Shown piece after piece: positions 1-10,690 of a stretch of DNA of 64,000 nt. Numbering within the stretch: the first letter of the stretch is position 1; every line of letters starts with the position of its first letter. The position numbers were made by a program, and so were the translations under genes. Source of the stretch: Ichthyophis bannanicus (lineage: Eukaryota > Chordata > Amphibia > Gymnophiona > Ichthyophiidae); assembly GCA_033557465.1 (NCBI GenBank), contig CM066031.1:1231917312-1231981311 (forward strand). Reading direction: 5' to 3'. The notes under the pieces were generated by a model. It was not told where the DNA came from. It searched no databases and saw only the letters and a program-made list of their open reading frames with translations.

Positions 1-68
1 ATGGCCGGAAACGGTGGCCAACATGGCCAAACATCAAAGCCAACATGGCCAGAAATGGTATAATGGTA

Positions 69-112
69 ATTTCAGGTTCAATGTATACAGTGATTTCAGG
101 TTCAATGTGACT
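69..112. repeat. Short direct repeat at the DIRS-1 edge
   Basis: A 16-base unit reading ATTTCAGGTTCAATGT occurs twice, separated by 8 bases. It lies just beyond the point where similarity to DIRS recombinase sequence stops. Nothing else is recognisable in the first ~110 bases except several occurrences of the word ATGGCC. Confidence 0.6.
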
Positions 113-212
113 AGTCCAGCGGTTCAGTAACAGGTCTGATGGGGCCGCTGGTAGCGGTGGAGAGTACCACCTGTCCAAAAGCGGCACGCGCCTGAGTGTC
201 AAGGTCCAAGCA

Positions 213-1179
213 TTAATGTCTCTGGAACATGTGGACAGAGGACCAAGTAGTGGCTTTGCAGATGTCCGTCAGGGGGATGAAGCGCAGGTTCGCGATGGTG
301 GCTGCCAGCGCCCTGAGTTGGTGCGGTCCCACATTCGGTGAAGCTTGTGCGCCCGCCAGTTCATGACAAAGACTGATGCAGTCGGAGATCCATTGAGCCA
401 TGGTACGCTTTGTGACAGGGCGTCCCGGCCTGTTGGGATTTTAGGAAACAAACAACTGAGAGCCCTTCCAAAGTTGACCTGTCTTGAGGATATAGGTTCG
501 GAGGGTCCTGGTGCAGTCCAGTGTGTGTAGCCTCTGCTCCTCGGGGGAGGAGTGTGGCTCCGGGTAGAATGTTGGTAGCTCGATTACCTGGTTGGTGTGG
601 AAATCCGAAACCACCTTGGGGATGAATTTGAGGTGAGTATGTAGGGTGGCTCAGTCATGGAGGAGCTGGAGGATGGGGTGTGTGCCACCAGTGCCTGAAG
701 CTCGCTGATTCTGCAAGCTGACATGATAGCTATCAAGAAGAGCGTTTTCCATGTCAGATGCTTCATCGAGGCTGAGAGCATAGGCTCAATGGGTGGTTGA
801 GCCAGCTGCTGAAGGACAACATTCAGATCCCATGCCGGGGTGGGAGCTCGTGTAGGGGGCCGCAAGTTGTTGAGCCCTTTCATAAAGCTTGCCACCAGGT
901 GTAAGGAGGCGATGGTTGCGTCGCCCTCACGGTCATGGAAGGCCGCAATAGCTGATAGGTGGACATGGACGGAGGGGTTTTTAGCCTCTGTTCAGAGAAT
1001 GCCGCAAGGTACTGTAAGATACGAGGGAAGGGGCAGTTTGACGGGTTAAGCCCTGTGGAGACGCACCATAGGCTGAATCTTTTCCACTTGAGTCCGTAGG
1101 ATTTCCTGGTGGAGCGGCGTCTGGCTGCCAGGATAATGTGTTGAACCTCCTCTGAGATGTTAATTGATGAGAGGTTCAT
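213..1179 (-). pseudogene. DIRS-1 tyrosine recombinase (broken)
   Basis: Three fragments in different frames give the N-terminal DNA-binding part (880-1179, with RRRSTRKSYGLKWKRF), the first catalytic Arg block (584-895, SACRISELQALV) and the C-terminal block (213-401, HQLRA followed by CKATTWSSVHMF). DIRS recombinases integrate a circular cDNA using an R...HxxR...H/W...Y catalytic set. At the nucleophile, where the other copies have His-Tyr-x-Leu-Asp, this copy reads His-stop-Cys-Leu-Asp: the tyrosine codon has become TAA at 213-215. Together with the frameshifts, this makes the copy catalytically dead. Confidence 0.85.
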
Positions 1180-2849
1180 CCGTTCAACCTCCAGGCTGTC
1201 AAGGCAAGGGCCTTGAGGTTGAGGTGCAGGGTGAGTTCATCGTCCTGGGTGAACAGGGACGGCGGAAGGGTTGTTTCCTGTGAGAGACTTAGAAATTTGG
1301 AAACCACATCTGGCGGGGCCACTATGGGCCACCGGATGATGTGGGCCTTGTCTTGGATCACCTTCTGCAGTGTCTTCGAGAACAGGGGTTTGGGCGGGAA
1401 GGCATATACTAGAGACAACTCCCCTCAGCATACATCAAAGGCATCCGAGGCTATGCTGTGGCCTGACGGGCGTTTGGAGCAGAATAGGTTGCACTTCTTG
1501 TTCTGCTCCATGGTGAAGAGATCAACCTGGGGTTGGCCCCAGCGGCGGAAGATGTCGCTAGTGGTCGTGGGGCGCAGGGTCCACTCGTGTGGACTCAGCT
1601 GTCGGCTTAATCTGTCCACCAAGGAGTTCTGTTCTCCCGGCAGGTAGGATGCTTGTAGCCAGCAGCAATTTTTCAGGGCTAGTGCCCAAATGTGGAGGGC
1701 CTCCTCGCACAAGAGTCCTTGTTTGTTGAGATAGAACATGGCTACTTGGTTGTCTGTCTGGATGAGTACCGATTTCATTTTGATGTGCGGTTGGAAGGCT
1801 TGTAGGGCGTATCTTATGGCCCTGAGCTCCAGAAGGTTTATGTGGAGACACACTTCTGCCGCTGTCCAGGCTCCTTGCGTGCATCGGTGGCCCATGTGGG
1901 CTCCCCAGCCCGTATTGGACGCAACTGTAGTGATGGTGATGTGGTGGCAGGGTTGTAGTTTCTTCGCCACAGTGAGGTTCTGTTTACTGTCCACCACTGT
2001 AGGCTTCTCCTGGTCCATACATCGAGGGTGATGTTCGTGGAGAGGGGCTGCTTGCGCTGGTTCCAGCACGAGCATAGGCGCCACTGAAGGGTACGCATGT
2101 GCAGCTGCGCTAGAGGCAACACTTGGGTGGTGGCGGCCATATGGCCCAGGAGTCGCAAGATGGTCCGAGCTGTTGAGACAGTCCGGAGGGAGACTTCCGT
2201 AGCTAGAGTGGCCAACCTCTCCGCCCGCTGCGCAGGGAGAAACGTTTTTGCTTTTATGGTGTCTGTCGGCCCTGATGAATTCTAAGCGTTGAGTGGGGAC
2301 GAGGTGTGATTTCCTGTAGTTTATCAGGAATCCAAGGGAAGTGAGGAGGCGGAAGATTTGTCTGACCGCTGCCTGTGTGCCTCATGCTGATGGTGAAGAA
2401 AGAAGCCAGTCATCCAAGTATTGGAAGATGTGGATGCCTTGCTTTCGCAAGTGCGCAGCTGCAATGGCCATGCATTTTGTGAATATCAGTGGCGCTGGGG
2501 AGAGTCCGAATGGTAGGGCCCTGTATTGGTAGTGCCCTCCCAGGGCTTGGAGCCGCAGGTACTGTCTGTCCTTCGGATGGATTGGGACATGAGTGTAGGC
2601 ATCCTGCAGGTCCAGGGATGCGATCCAGTCTCCAGGTTGGAGGAGCGGGAGGATCGAGCCCAGAGAGTATATACGGAATTTTTCCTTGTGGACGAACTTG
2701 TTCAAATTCCGGAGGTCAAGGATGGGGCGCACCCCTTCCGACTTCTTGGGTACCAGGAAAAATCTGGAGTAGAAGCCCAGGTTGGTCTGGTTGGGGAGAA
2801 GTGGCTCGATAGCCTGAGATGCCAGAAGACGTATCAATTCGTGGTGCAT
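1176..2849 (-). pseudogene. DIRS-1 reverse transcriptase / RNase H (broken)
   Basis: The 2382-2849 segment holds an RT palm with VRPILDLRNLNKF, SLDLQDAY (first catalytic Asp), LPFGLSPAP and the YLDDWLL catalytic box. The 1425-2084 segment holds the RNase H: a decayed first motif near NTGWGAH, NLLELRAIRYAL (Glu), IQTDNQVAMFYLNKQG (Asp) and LPGEQNSLVDRLSR. The 1176-1418 segment matches the post-RNase H tail (YAFPPKPLF). At least two frameshifts separate the segments. LDDWL and the Gly-Trp-Gly-Ala-His RNase H start are typical of DIRS rather than Gypsy elements. Confidence 0.88.
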
Positions 2850-2986
2850 CAGCAGAGGTCTTTCGTTGGCCTGGGCCGGGGTGGAGCGCTGGCAAGGGAG
2901 AGCGAGGAAGCGTAGGTGGTAACCCTCCCGGATGATCTGTAGGACCCATATATCTGTAGAGATAAGTTGCCAGGAGGCTGAGAAGG

Positions 2987-5030
2987 CATAAGAACATAAG
3001 ATATGCCATACTGGGTCAGACCAAGGTCCATCAAGCCCAGTATTCTGTTTCCAACAGTGGCCAATCTAGGTCATATGTACCTAGCAGTTTCCCCAAGAGA
3101 CACAAGTTCCACAATGCTTGAACTGGGTCAAGCATTGATATCTTCGGTCACTTCTTAATAATGGTTTATGGACCTTTCCTCCAAGAGCTTGTCCAAACCT
3201 TTTTTAAACCCAGCTACTCTAACAGCCTTTACTACATCCTCCGGTAACAAATTCCAGAGTTTGATTACACGTTGAGTGAAAAAATATTTTCTTTTATTAG
3301 TCTTAAATAGTTTACCCTGTAGCTTCATTGCATGTCCCCTAGTCTTTCTATATTCTGATAAGGTAAACAATCGATCTACATTTACCCGTTCCACTCCGTT
3401 CATTAATTTATAGACTTCTATCATATCTCCCCTCAGCCGTCTCTTTTCCAGGTTAAAGAGCCCTAACCTTTTTAGCCTTTCTTCATAGGAGTATCCTTCC
3501 ATCCCCTTTACCATTTTGGTGGCTCTTCTCTGTACCTTTTCTAAAATCGCTATATCCTTTTTAAGATACGGCGACCAGAATTGCACACAATATTCAAGGT
3601 GCGGTCTCACCATGGAACGATATAGAGGCATTATAATATCTTTTGTTTTATTTTCCATTCCTTTCCTTATCCATACCTAGCATTCTGTTTGCTCTCTTGG
3701 CCGCCGCTGCACACTGGGCCGAGGGTTTTAACATGGTATCCACAATGACGCCTAAATCTTTTTCCTGGGTGGTGGTTCCTAATGTGGAACTTTGCATCGT
3801 GTAACCATAGTTTGGGTTGTTCTTACCTAGGTGCATAACCTTGCACTTGTCCACATTAAATTTCATCTGCCATTTTGATGCCCAGTATTTCAATTTATCA
3901 AGATCCTCTTGCAATTTTTCACAATCCTCTTGGGTTTTAACAACTTTAAATAGTTTTGTGTCATCTGCAAATTTGATAACCTCACTCGTTATTCCACTTT
4001 CCATATCATTTATGAATATGTCAAAAAGCAGCGGACCCAGCACAGATCCCTGGGGTACACCACTATTCACCTTTCTCCATTGGGAAAATTGGCCATTTAG
4101 CCCTACCCTCTGCTTTTTATCTTTTTAACTAGTTCCTGATCCACAACAGTACACTGCCTCCTATCCCATGACTCTTTAGTTTTGCCAAAAGTCTCTGATG
4201 AGGGACCTTGTCAAAGGCTTTCTGAAAGTCCAGATACACAATATCAACCGACTCACCTTTGTCCACCTATTTATTCACTCTTTCAAAAAACCATAAAGAT
4301 TAGTAAGACAAGATCTTCCTTGTCTAAAGCCATGTTGGCTGTCTCCCATTAGGTCGTGACTATCTACATGCTGAGTAATTTTCTTCTTTATGATGGTTTC
4401 TACCATTTTTCCCGGTACTGAGGTCGGCTCACCAGTCTGTAGTTTCCCGGATCACCCCTGGAACCCTTTTTAAAAATTGGTGTTACATTGGCGATCCTCC
4501 AATCTTCAGGTATTAGAGATGATTTTAATGATAGTTCACAGATTACTGATAGCAGGTCTGCAATCTCATATTTCAGTTCTTTCAACACCCTTGGATGTAT
4601 ACCATCTGGCCCAGGTGATTTGCTATTCTTCAGTTTATCTAATAGTTGTAAGACATCTTTCCGATGTATCGATATTTCCTTCAATTCTTCCGCACCTTTA
4701 AATACCACTTCAGTCATGGGTAACATCCCTACATCTTCCTCAGTAAAGACCGAAGCAAAGAATTCATTCAGTCTCTCCCGCTATCGCCTTGTCGCCTCTT
4801 AGTGCTCCTTTAACCCCTTTATCATCTAATGGACCAACTGACTCTCTCACAGGTTTTTTGCTACGAATTACTTGAAAAGGTCATTATTTCGCGTTTTTGC
4901 TTCCGCAGCAAGCTTCTTCTCAAATTCTCTCTTTGTCTGCCTTATCAATGCCTTGCATTTGATTTGCCAGTGCTTGTGCTGTTTCCAGGTTTCATCCTCC
5001 CAGTTAATCATCCTCCCACTGGGAGCATTG
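2987..5030 (-). mobile_element. CR1-A LINE, 5' truncated, inserted in DIRS-1
   Basis: A minus-strand non-LTR element. Its 3' end is the sequence ending GGTCTGACCCAGTATGGCAT followed by CTTATGTTCTTATGC, the short-word 3' terminus characteristic of CR1. The upstream limit is near 5030, where DIRS gag-like sequence resumes. It begins within ORF2 at the pre-RT region (REFEKKLAAEA-like) and so is 5' truncated, as is usual for LINEs. Its 3' kilobase is very similar to CR1-B at 8399-9452, suggesting both came from one fairly recent subfamily. Confidence 0.88.
3155..4726 (-). pseudogene. CR1-A ORF2 reverse transcriptase remnant
   Basis: The segment 4400-4726 gives SKSPGPDGIHPRVLKEL and PIFKKGSRGDPGNYR (early RT motifs). 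The segment 3648-4070 gives SGVPQGSVLGPLLF and the catalytic FADDTKLF, then KDLGVIVD. The segment 3155-3658 gives the thumb and C-terminal region ([38 protein letters not shown]). These are the hallmarks of CR1-clade ORF2. Frameshifts separate the three pieces and about 330 bases between the first two are out of frame, so the gene is inactive. Confidence 0.87.
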
Positions 5031-5149
5031 TCGGCTCCGCCAAATGCTGATTGTCAAAAAGAAGGACCACTTTTCCCAGCTGGGGCGGTTGCTTCTTTTG
5101 TTTTCTGTCCCTTTGGTGCTTCTGTTGGTGCGAAAAGCCATAAGAGGAT

Positions 5150-7302
5150 TGTTATGGTGGCTGCTTGTAGCGCGGTGGCTGCCATTTGTGGTAGGAGTTG
5201 TATTTTTTGTGTGTGGGGTAGATCTTGCGGCTGTAGTTTCCCTTGGCGTTGGAGCTACGTTCTAGACGTTCTTCAGCGAGGGTCTGCAGGGTGGTGCAGT
5301 GATCTTTCATGTCATTGACGGTGTCAGTGACCTTTTCTTCGAAGAGTGACTCGCCGTTGCAGGGGGCATCTGCAATGCATTCGTGGGTGTCTTCGCGCAG
5401 GCCCAACGCCCGCAGCCATGCCAGCTGCCGGTGGCAGTACCGGCTGTATGTGTGGCCATCTCAAAAGTGTCATCTATTGTGCTAATCAGGTGTTTTCCAC
5501 ATTCCTTGAGGTCCCCAATCTTGGACATAGCTTTAGTTTTTGCCTCAGATGGGAGAGCTGCAATGATATCCTTAAAAGTGGCCAGCAGAGAGTCTTGGTA
5601 GAGTATATGCTGGAACTGGTGTGCAGCAATCCTTGCATTCAGCATTGCTCTTTGAAAAACTTTTTTCCCCACGTTGTCTAGAGGTTTGGGGTCTTTCCCT
5701 GGGGGGGGAGTTGGCATGGTTGCGCAATGACTTGATGCGTTTTAAGGCTGAGGAAACGACGATGGAGTGGTGAGGCAGCTGGGTTTTTCTGAATCCCGGA
5801 GCATATTGGACCTGGTATTTTGTGTCCAGTTTTCGGGGGCACGCCAGCAACGAGGCCGGGTTCTGCCAGAGCTTGGAGTGCGTATCCAAGAGGCGCTGGT
5901 GGATTGGTAATGTTGCCGGTGTTTTTGGAGCATTAAGGTACATGAGGACCTCCGGTCTGGCTTGTTCCAAGGGCTCTGATGGTGCAAAGTTTTAAGGTGG
6001 ATGCTACCTTGCGCAGGAACTGGGGATATGTGAGGTCTTCCGGAGGCGGAGCTGGCACAGGTGGTTCCGGATCGGTAGAGGTCATGGTGGAGCCCCCGGC
6101 CGAGTCCGACGTTGAGGCGGATTGGGTGTCCTTAGTAGGGGTTCGGATCCAAGTAGGGTTGTCTCCTCCTCTTCGTCTCCTGAGCTCAGGAAGGAAGGAG
6201 ACTCGGAGCTCTCTGAGGCGCCCTCTACGTGCTGCGTGGAGTAGTGGGTGGAGCCTCGAGGTCCCTTGGAGTTAGCTGTTGGAGTAGTGGAGGCATCTGT
6301 AAGCCCTTCTCTTAGGAGGTTGGTGAGGCTGGACAGGAGCTGTAGTATAGCTCCCTGGTTAGGAAGTGCTGTTGCAGAGGTGTTGGGTGCTGGCATCTGT
6401 TGACGTTCTCGTGCAGGGCTAAATGTTATGGATGCAGCTTTTTTCTGTGGTCTGGCATCTGGCCTGCCTGAGATGCTCATTTTTGGTGGGATCTGTGGGA
6501 CTTACACGCTCTTCTCGATGCGTTGGGGCTGTGGGAGCAGCAGTGCCTGTCTCTGTGCTGTCCATGCTCCCGGCTCTGGTCTCTGCCCCTTACTCCTCGG
6601 CGATCACTGTCTCTGTCCCGACCACCTTCTTTCTCTATGCCCCGATTGCTTCTTCTGCCCCGTTGCTTTTTGCCATGTGACTGTCGGCGGGGAGATGGTG
6701 CCAGCGTTGCTGGAGGTTCCTGCCTCGGCGCCGGTGAGGGGGGGCATGTGATGCTGCGGGGAAGACACATCGACTGCCCAATGGGAGACTTGGCGGCGGA
6801 GCTATGACGCTGCAGGGAAGAGCCATGCATCTGCCCAATGGAGACTTGAAGGCGGGGCTATCCGGCCCGTGATGCTGCCCAATGGATGGAGAGGGGGTGG
6901 AGCTTCCGGCTATGGAGCCGTGTAGAAAGCATGGCGTGCTTGTTCACAGTGGGGAGCACCGGAGGAGCTGCGGTGGGCCGAGGATTTTTTGCATCTTCAC
7001 TGCCAGGTTCTCAGCGGGCGGATGGCTGCTGAGGTGTTTTTTTTGACCCGCGGGAAGCTTCCAAGGAGGCCCGGGAGGTCCGAAGAGCTGGGACCAGGGA
7101 TGGAGGCCCCTCGGGTCTGCGAGGTGCTGCGAGCCATAGGGGGAAACTCCGGAGGCGGCTGGGATGAAAGGAAGTCCTTCAGAGCATGGCCTCTGAATTT
7201 TAGGGCTCTGGGAGACACCCTAGAGCAGTGCTGGCAGTCGGAGACCTGGTGGTTGGCCCCTAGGCACCTAACACACCGGTCCGGGGCATCGGAGCTGCTC
7301 AT
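5150..7302 (-). pseudogene. DIRS-1 ORF1 (gag-like), broken
   Basis: The N-terminal part (6997-7302) contains CVRCLGANHQVSDCQHC, a C-x2-C-x4-H-x4-C-x2-C arrangement that could bind zinc. A Ser/Pro/Arg-rich stretch follows (about 6080-6840). The C-terminal part (5307-5970) has PGFRKTQLPHHSIVVSSALK, which matches the same block in DIRS-2 ORF1 (GFQKTQLPHHSIVVESAM) and DIRS-4. The presumed role is structural (nucleocapsid-like). Several frameshifts break it into pieces. Confidence 0.72.
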
Positions 7303-7619
7303 CTTTCTGGAGCAGAGGCAGCATTTCTTAAATCCTGGCTTAGAAGGTATTGTCCTTACTGTGAGTAGATGTTCTTTTCTTTCTTTTCTTCTCTGGCTGT
7401 AGTAGGAGAGCAGGAATCCATGTGTAAGGCACGGCGTAAGTAAAAAGACTGGCTGGCTAGGGGCGGGCTCGTGGCTTGGGCCTCTGGCACATGCTCAGGA
7501 AGGTCTGAGCTCTAGAGAGCACTTCCGTGTACGGTGCCGTCGAAGGATGTCACCAGGTGTGGTTGATGAATCCTGCTTGTCCAAGGAGAAAGACTCCTTC
7601 CTTGCTGGATCCTTTATGA

Positions 7620-8360
7620 AGTAACACAAAAACATACAAAAAAGGAGACTTGGAACCTACATAGCAAACTTGCAGTACCCCAACCAGAACTAATTCCAAT
7701 GAGAATAAAAAGCAGCAATGCTACTGGCAGCACTGAAGCTGTTACACCTGGCACTAAAAAATTGATACACACCACCTACTGGAAAAACAGAGCAAATCAT
7801 GTAAAGTAAACACTAATAAAATATCTCATGTCAGTCATATATGCAGAGCACAAACTGACTCTCCTCAAAACCCACCTATTTCAATCAGCCTATGACCTGC
7901 CCCCTTCTCCTTCCTAGTCTCGGTCTCTTTCCCTAGGTCTCTACCCCCTGCCCCTCCCCTACTCGGTATGTTCTCCCGTCTTCTCCTCTCCAGCTCTTCC
8001 CTGCCTCCATCTGACCTGTCAACTGAATGGCGTTCCTTTCCTTTCCTAATTATGCTGTATTTTTATTGTCATTGTGCACCACTCTGATGCCTCAATGCCA
8101 CGGGCAGTAATATCAAGAAATAATAAATATAAAGACTCTTACTGATACAGAATAAAGAATCACAAATTTAGAAACACATACAGACAAAAACTGAAATGGA
8201 AAATGCAAGAAGCCAAATTCAACATGTAGCGCAATACTGAAGAAATGGAAACAAATGCATTTCTGCCTATCCTGAGATACCCCTAGTGAAATCTCAAACT
8301 TTTAGTGGGATCAACATTCCCAGACACTTTTATCAGTTTTCTTACCCACTTCTTTAATTT
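7620..8360. other. Inter-element DNA with an L2-like 3' tail at 7850-8135
   Basis: From about 7850 to 8135 the plus strand encodes a LKTHLFQSAYDL-like peptide, then has a pyrimidine-rich stretch and ends with AATAATAAATA. This is the usual 3' end of an L2-type LINE. The flanks 7620-7850 and 8135-8360 show nothing recognisable. Confidence 0.5.
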
Positions 8361-8398
8361 CAGTGATCTCCAGGAAAAAGCAGGAATGTAGTCTTCAC

Positions 8399-9452
8399 AT
8401 GCTGCTTTTTGACATATTCATAAATGACCTGGAAAGTGGAATAACGAGTGAGGTTATCAAATTTGCAGATGACACAAAACTATTTAAAGTTGTTAAAACC
8501 CAAGAGGATTGTGAAAAATTTGCAGAGGATCTTGATAAAATGGAAGGCTGGGCATCAAAATGGCAGATGAAATTTAATGTGGACAAGTGCAAGGTTATGC
8601 ACCTAGGTAAGAACAACCCAAACTATGGTTACACGATGCAAGGTTCCACATTAGGAGCCACCACCCAGGAAAAAGATTTAGGCGTCATTGTGGATACCAT
8701 GTTAAAAACCCTCGGCCCAGTGTGCAGCGGCGGCCAAGAGAGCAAATAGAATGCTAGGTATGATAAGGAAAGGAATGGAAAATAAAACAAAAGATATTAT
8801 AATACCTCTATATCGTTCCATGGTGAGATCGCACCTTGAATATTTTGTGCAATTCTGGTCGCCGTATCTTAAAAAGGATATAGCGATTTTAGAAAAGGTA
8901 CAGAGAAGAGCCACCAAAATGGTAAAGGGGATGGAAGGATACTCCTATGAAGAAAGGCTAAAAAGGTTAGGGCTCTTTAACCTGGAAAAGAGACGGCTGA
9001 GGGGAGATATAATAGAAGTCTATAAATTAATGAATGGAGTGGAACGGGTAAACGTAGATCGATTGTTTACCTTATCAGAATATAGAAAGACTAGGGGACA
9101 TGCAATGAAGCTACCGGGTAAACTATTTAAGACTAATAAAAGAAAATATTTTTTCACTCAACGTGTAATCAAACTCTGGAATTTGTTTACCGGAGGATGT
9201 AGTAAAGGCTGTTAGTGTAGCTGGGTTTAAAAAAGGTTTGGACCAGTTCCTGGAGGAAAGGTCCATAAACCATTATTAAGAAGTGACCGAAGATATCAAT
9301 GCTTGACCCAGTACAAGCAGTGTGGAACTTGTGTCTCTTGGGGAAACTGCTAGGTACATATGACCTAGATTGGCCACTGTTGGAAACAGAATACTGGGCT
9401 TGATGGACCTTGGTCTGACCCAGTATGGCATATCTTATGTTCTTATGTTCTT
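8399..9452 (+). mobile_element. CR1-B LINE, 5' truncated, inside the DIRS-2 left terminus
   Basis: It encodes the CR1 ORF2 catalytic box FADDTKLF and the C-terminal region (8393-9215) and ends GGTCTGACCCAGTATGGCAT then CTTATGTTCTTAT. The surrounding DIRS terminus reads GTAGTCTTCACAT before it and ATATGGGTATCG after it. The right DIRS end has the uninterrupted inverted equivalent CGATACCCATATGGGAAGAC, which fixes the insertion point to a few bases. The copy is nearly the reverse complement of 2987-4060. Confidence 0.9.
8751..9215 (+). pseudogene. CR1-B ORF2 C-terminal fragment
   Basis: This covers the thumb and C-terminal region of CR1 ORF2 ([49 protein letters not shown]). It is frameshifted relative to the FADD-containing segment at 8393-8749 and is shifted again near 9190, where the parallel CR1-A copy continues [11 protein letters not shown]. 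It is a dead fragment of an RT. Confidence 0.85.
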
Positions 9453-9590
9453 ATATGGGTATCGTCAGTACCAACGGAGCCTGCGCGGGAACGCTCCCCA
9501 GCGTCCAATTAGAAAGCTTTTGGGAGCATCCCACAGCACCTGCGTGCTGCCTTCCTGCCTTTCCCAACTGCCTCTCTCCAGTTCTTCGTT
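9453..9590 (+). repeat. DIRS-2 left inverted terminal repeat (main part)
   Basis: The stretch starting ATATGGGTATCGTCAG and running through GAACGCTCCCCAGCG and GGGAGCATCCCACAG to the CTGCCTCTCTCCAGT segment is the reverse complement, with few mismatches, of 14955-15085. DIRS elements end in inverted repeats and make no target duplication. Confidence 0.88.
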
Positions 9591-10256
9591 TTCCGCGGAG
9601 CCAGCAGGTCTTGTTTCTGTCACCGCAGGAAAATTTTTTCCTTATTCTTACTTTTTTTGTGGTCGCGTCTGCCTTCCTCAACGCTATACCGGTACCCGCC
9701 GGTTCTCTTTTCTTTCTTTCTTCGTTTAAAAAAAGAAAAAAAATATTCTATATTTTTCCAAACTTTTCTTCCCAGGTGCACGTGCCATTTTGGGCCTTAG
9801 GCCTTAGGCCTTAGGCCCAAAATTGCCTCCACTATGTAAAAACCCGCTTCGGGTTTCAAAAAGTGCACCAAGTGTGGCGGTACCATCTCCGTCACCGACA
9901 CCCCATGGTGGTGGTCTTAAATGTTTAGGTCATGACCACTCCATCGCCGAGTGTATGGCTTGTGCCATGATGTCCAAGAGGGGTCGACAAAACCGAGCTG
10001 CTAAGCTCAGCGCCCTTTTTCCCTCCATTGCAGCTTCTGTGGCATCGACGTCCTTCCAGGGCTTCGTCTTCCTCCCATTGATTCTCACATAAGTCTAGCT
10101 GGTCCTTAAAGGGTAGATCTCCTTCCAAGCATCGAGATGCCTCTGGCATTGCCCTTGAGGGTTCTCTACTGGAAAAATTGCCCCAGCGGGAGGCTTTTCG
10201 GCTTCCAATGCATTATCGGGGCTTCCAGGATGTTTCTTGAGGCCTCGACCTCGGCA

Positions 10257-10690
10257 GAACTACTGGTGCCATGCTCTTGGGTACCGGCCTGCTTTCCGGT
10301 ACCGATACCCAGGCATCGGCAGCGTCGATAGACCAGAGGTTTCCTGGCTATTGAACGCAGTCTGGCGGCTCTCCTTGCGGCATCGATACCCTCGGAACCC
10401 GCATCTGACAGTTCACCAGGTACCGACGCTGGTACCGGTATCGGTAACCGGTACCAATAGCATCAACATCGACATAGGTGTCGGCTTTGCCGGCGCCCCA
10501 GTCATGCGATGCCTTCCGGTGCCGATACACCGGTACTGATTCCCCCGGTACCGACTTCGGTCGGTACGGGTATCGGGCTCTTCAATAGCATCCGGACAGA
10601 CGGTACTTCGAATCCGCGGAGGACTCCGAGGTTTCTGACAGTCTGCCCGGGGTACCGGTATACTTCTCCCAGAGAAGTATACCTAAACAT
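10257..10690. repeat. GGTACC/CGATACC-rich low-complexity tract in DIRS-2 ORF1
   Basis: GGTACC and close variants (GGTACCG, GGTATCG, CGGTACC, CGATACC) recur many times over ~430 bases. They give a Val-Pro-Val / Gly-Thr-Gly type coding pattern on either strand. The tract ends in a perfect hairpin at 10657-10683. Confidence 0.7.
10657..10683. repeat. Perfect 12-bp hairpin
   Basis: GGTATACTTCTC at 10657-10668 is followed after 3 bases by its exact reverse complement GAGAAGTATACC at 10672-10683. A direct repeat of about 25 bases (CCTAAACATA...GATGTC) follows at about 10682 and 10710. Confidence 0.85.

Larger units (their letters stand above)
115..7600 (-). mobile_element. DIRS-1: tyrosine-recombinase retrotransposon, split by CR1
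   Basis: Read on the minus strand the order is gag-like ORF1 (7302 down to about 5150), reverse transcriptase and RNase H (2849 to 1425), then tyrosine recombinase (1179 to 213). This is the standard DIRS order. The 5' end is placed near 7590, where the minus strand carries a TCTCCTTGGACAAGCAGGAT-like terminus resembling the ends of the other DIRS copies here. A CR1 LINE (2987-5030) is inserted between ORF1 and the RT. The 3' terminus and internal complementary region were not found, so the copy is 3' truncated near base 115. All three genes carry frameshifts or stops. Confidence 0.85.

Noticed and set aside
5044..5318. Hydrophobic plus-strand frame (RLLLLFSVPLVLLLVRK) that could look like a membrane protein
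   Set aside because: It is antisense to the DIRS-1 ORF1 end and begins at the CR1/DIRS junction; no independent support.
6428..6751. Plus-strand open frames rich in Leu/Cys/Pro opposite DIRS-1 ORF1
   Set aside because: Antisense shadows of a minus-strand Ser/Pro/Arg-rich ORF1 region.
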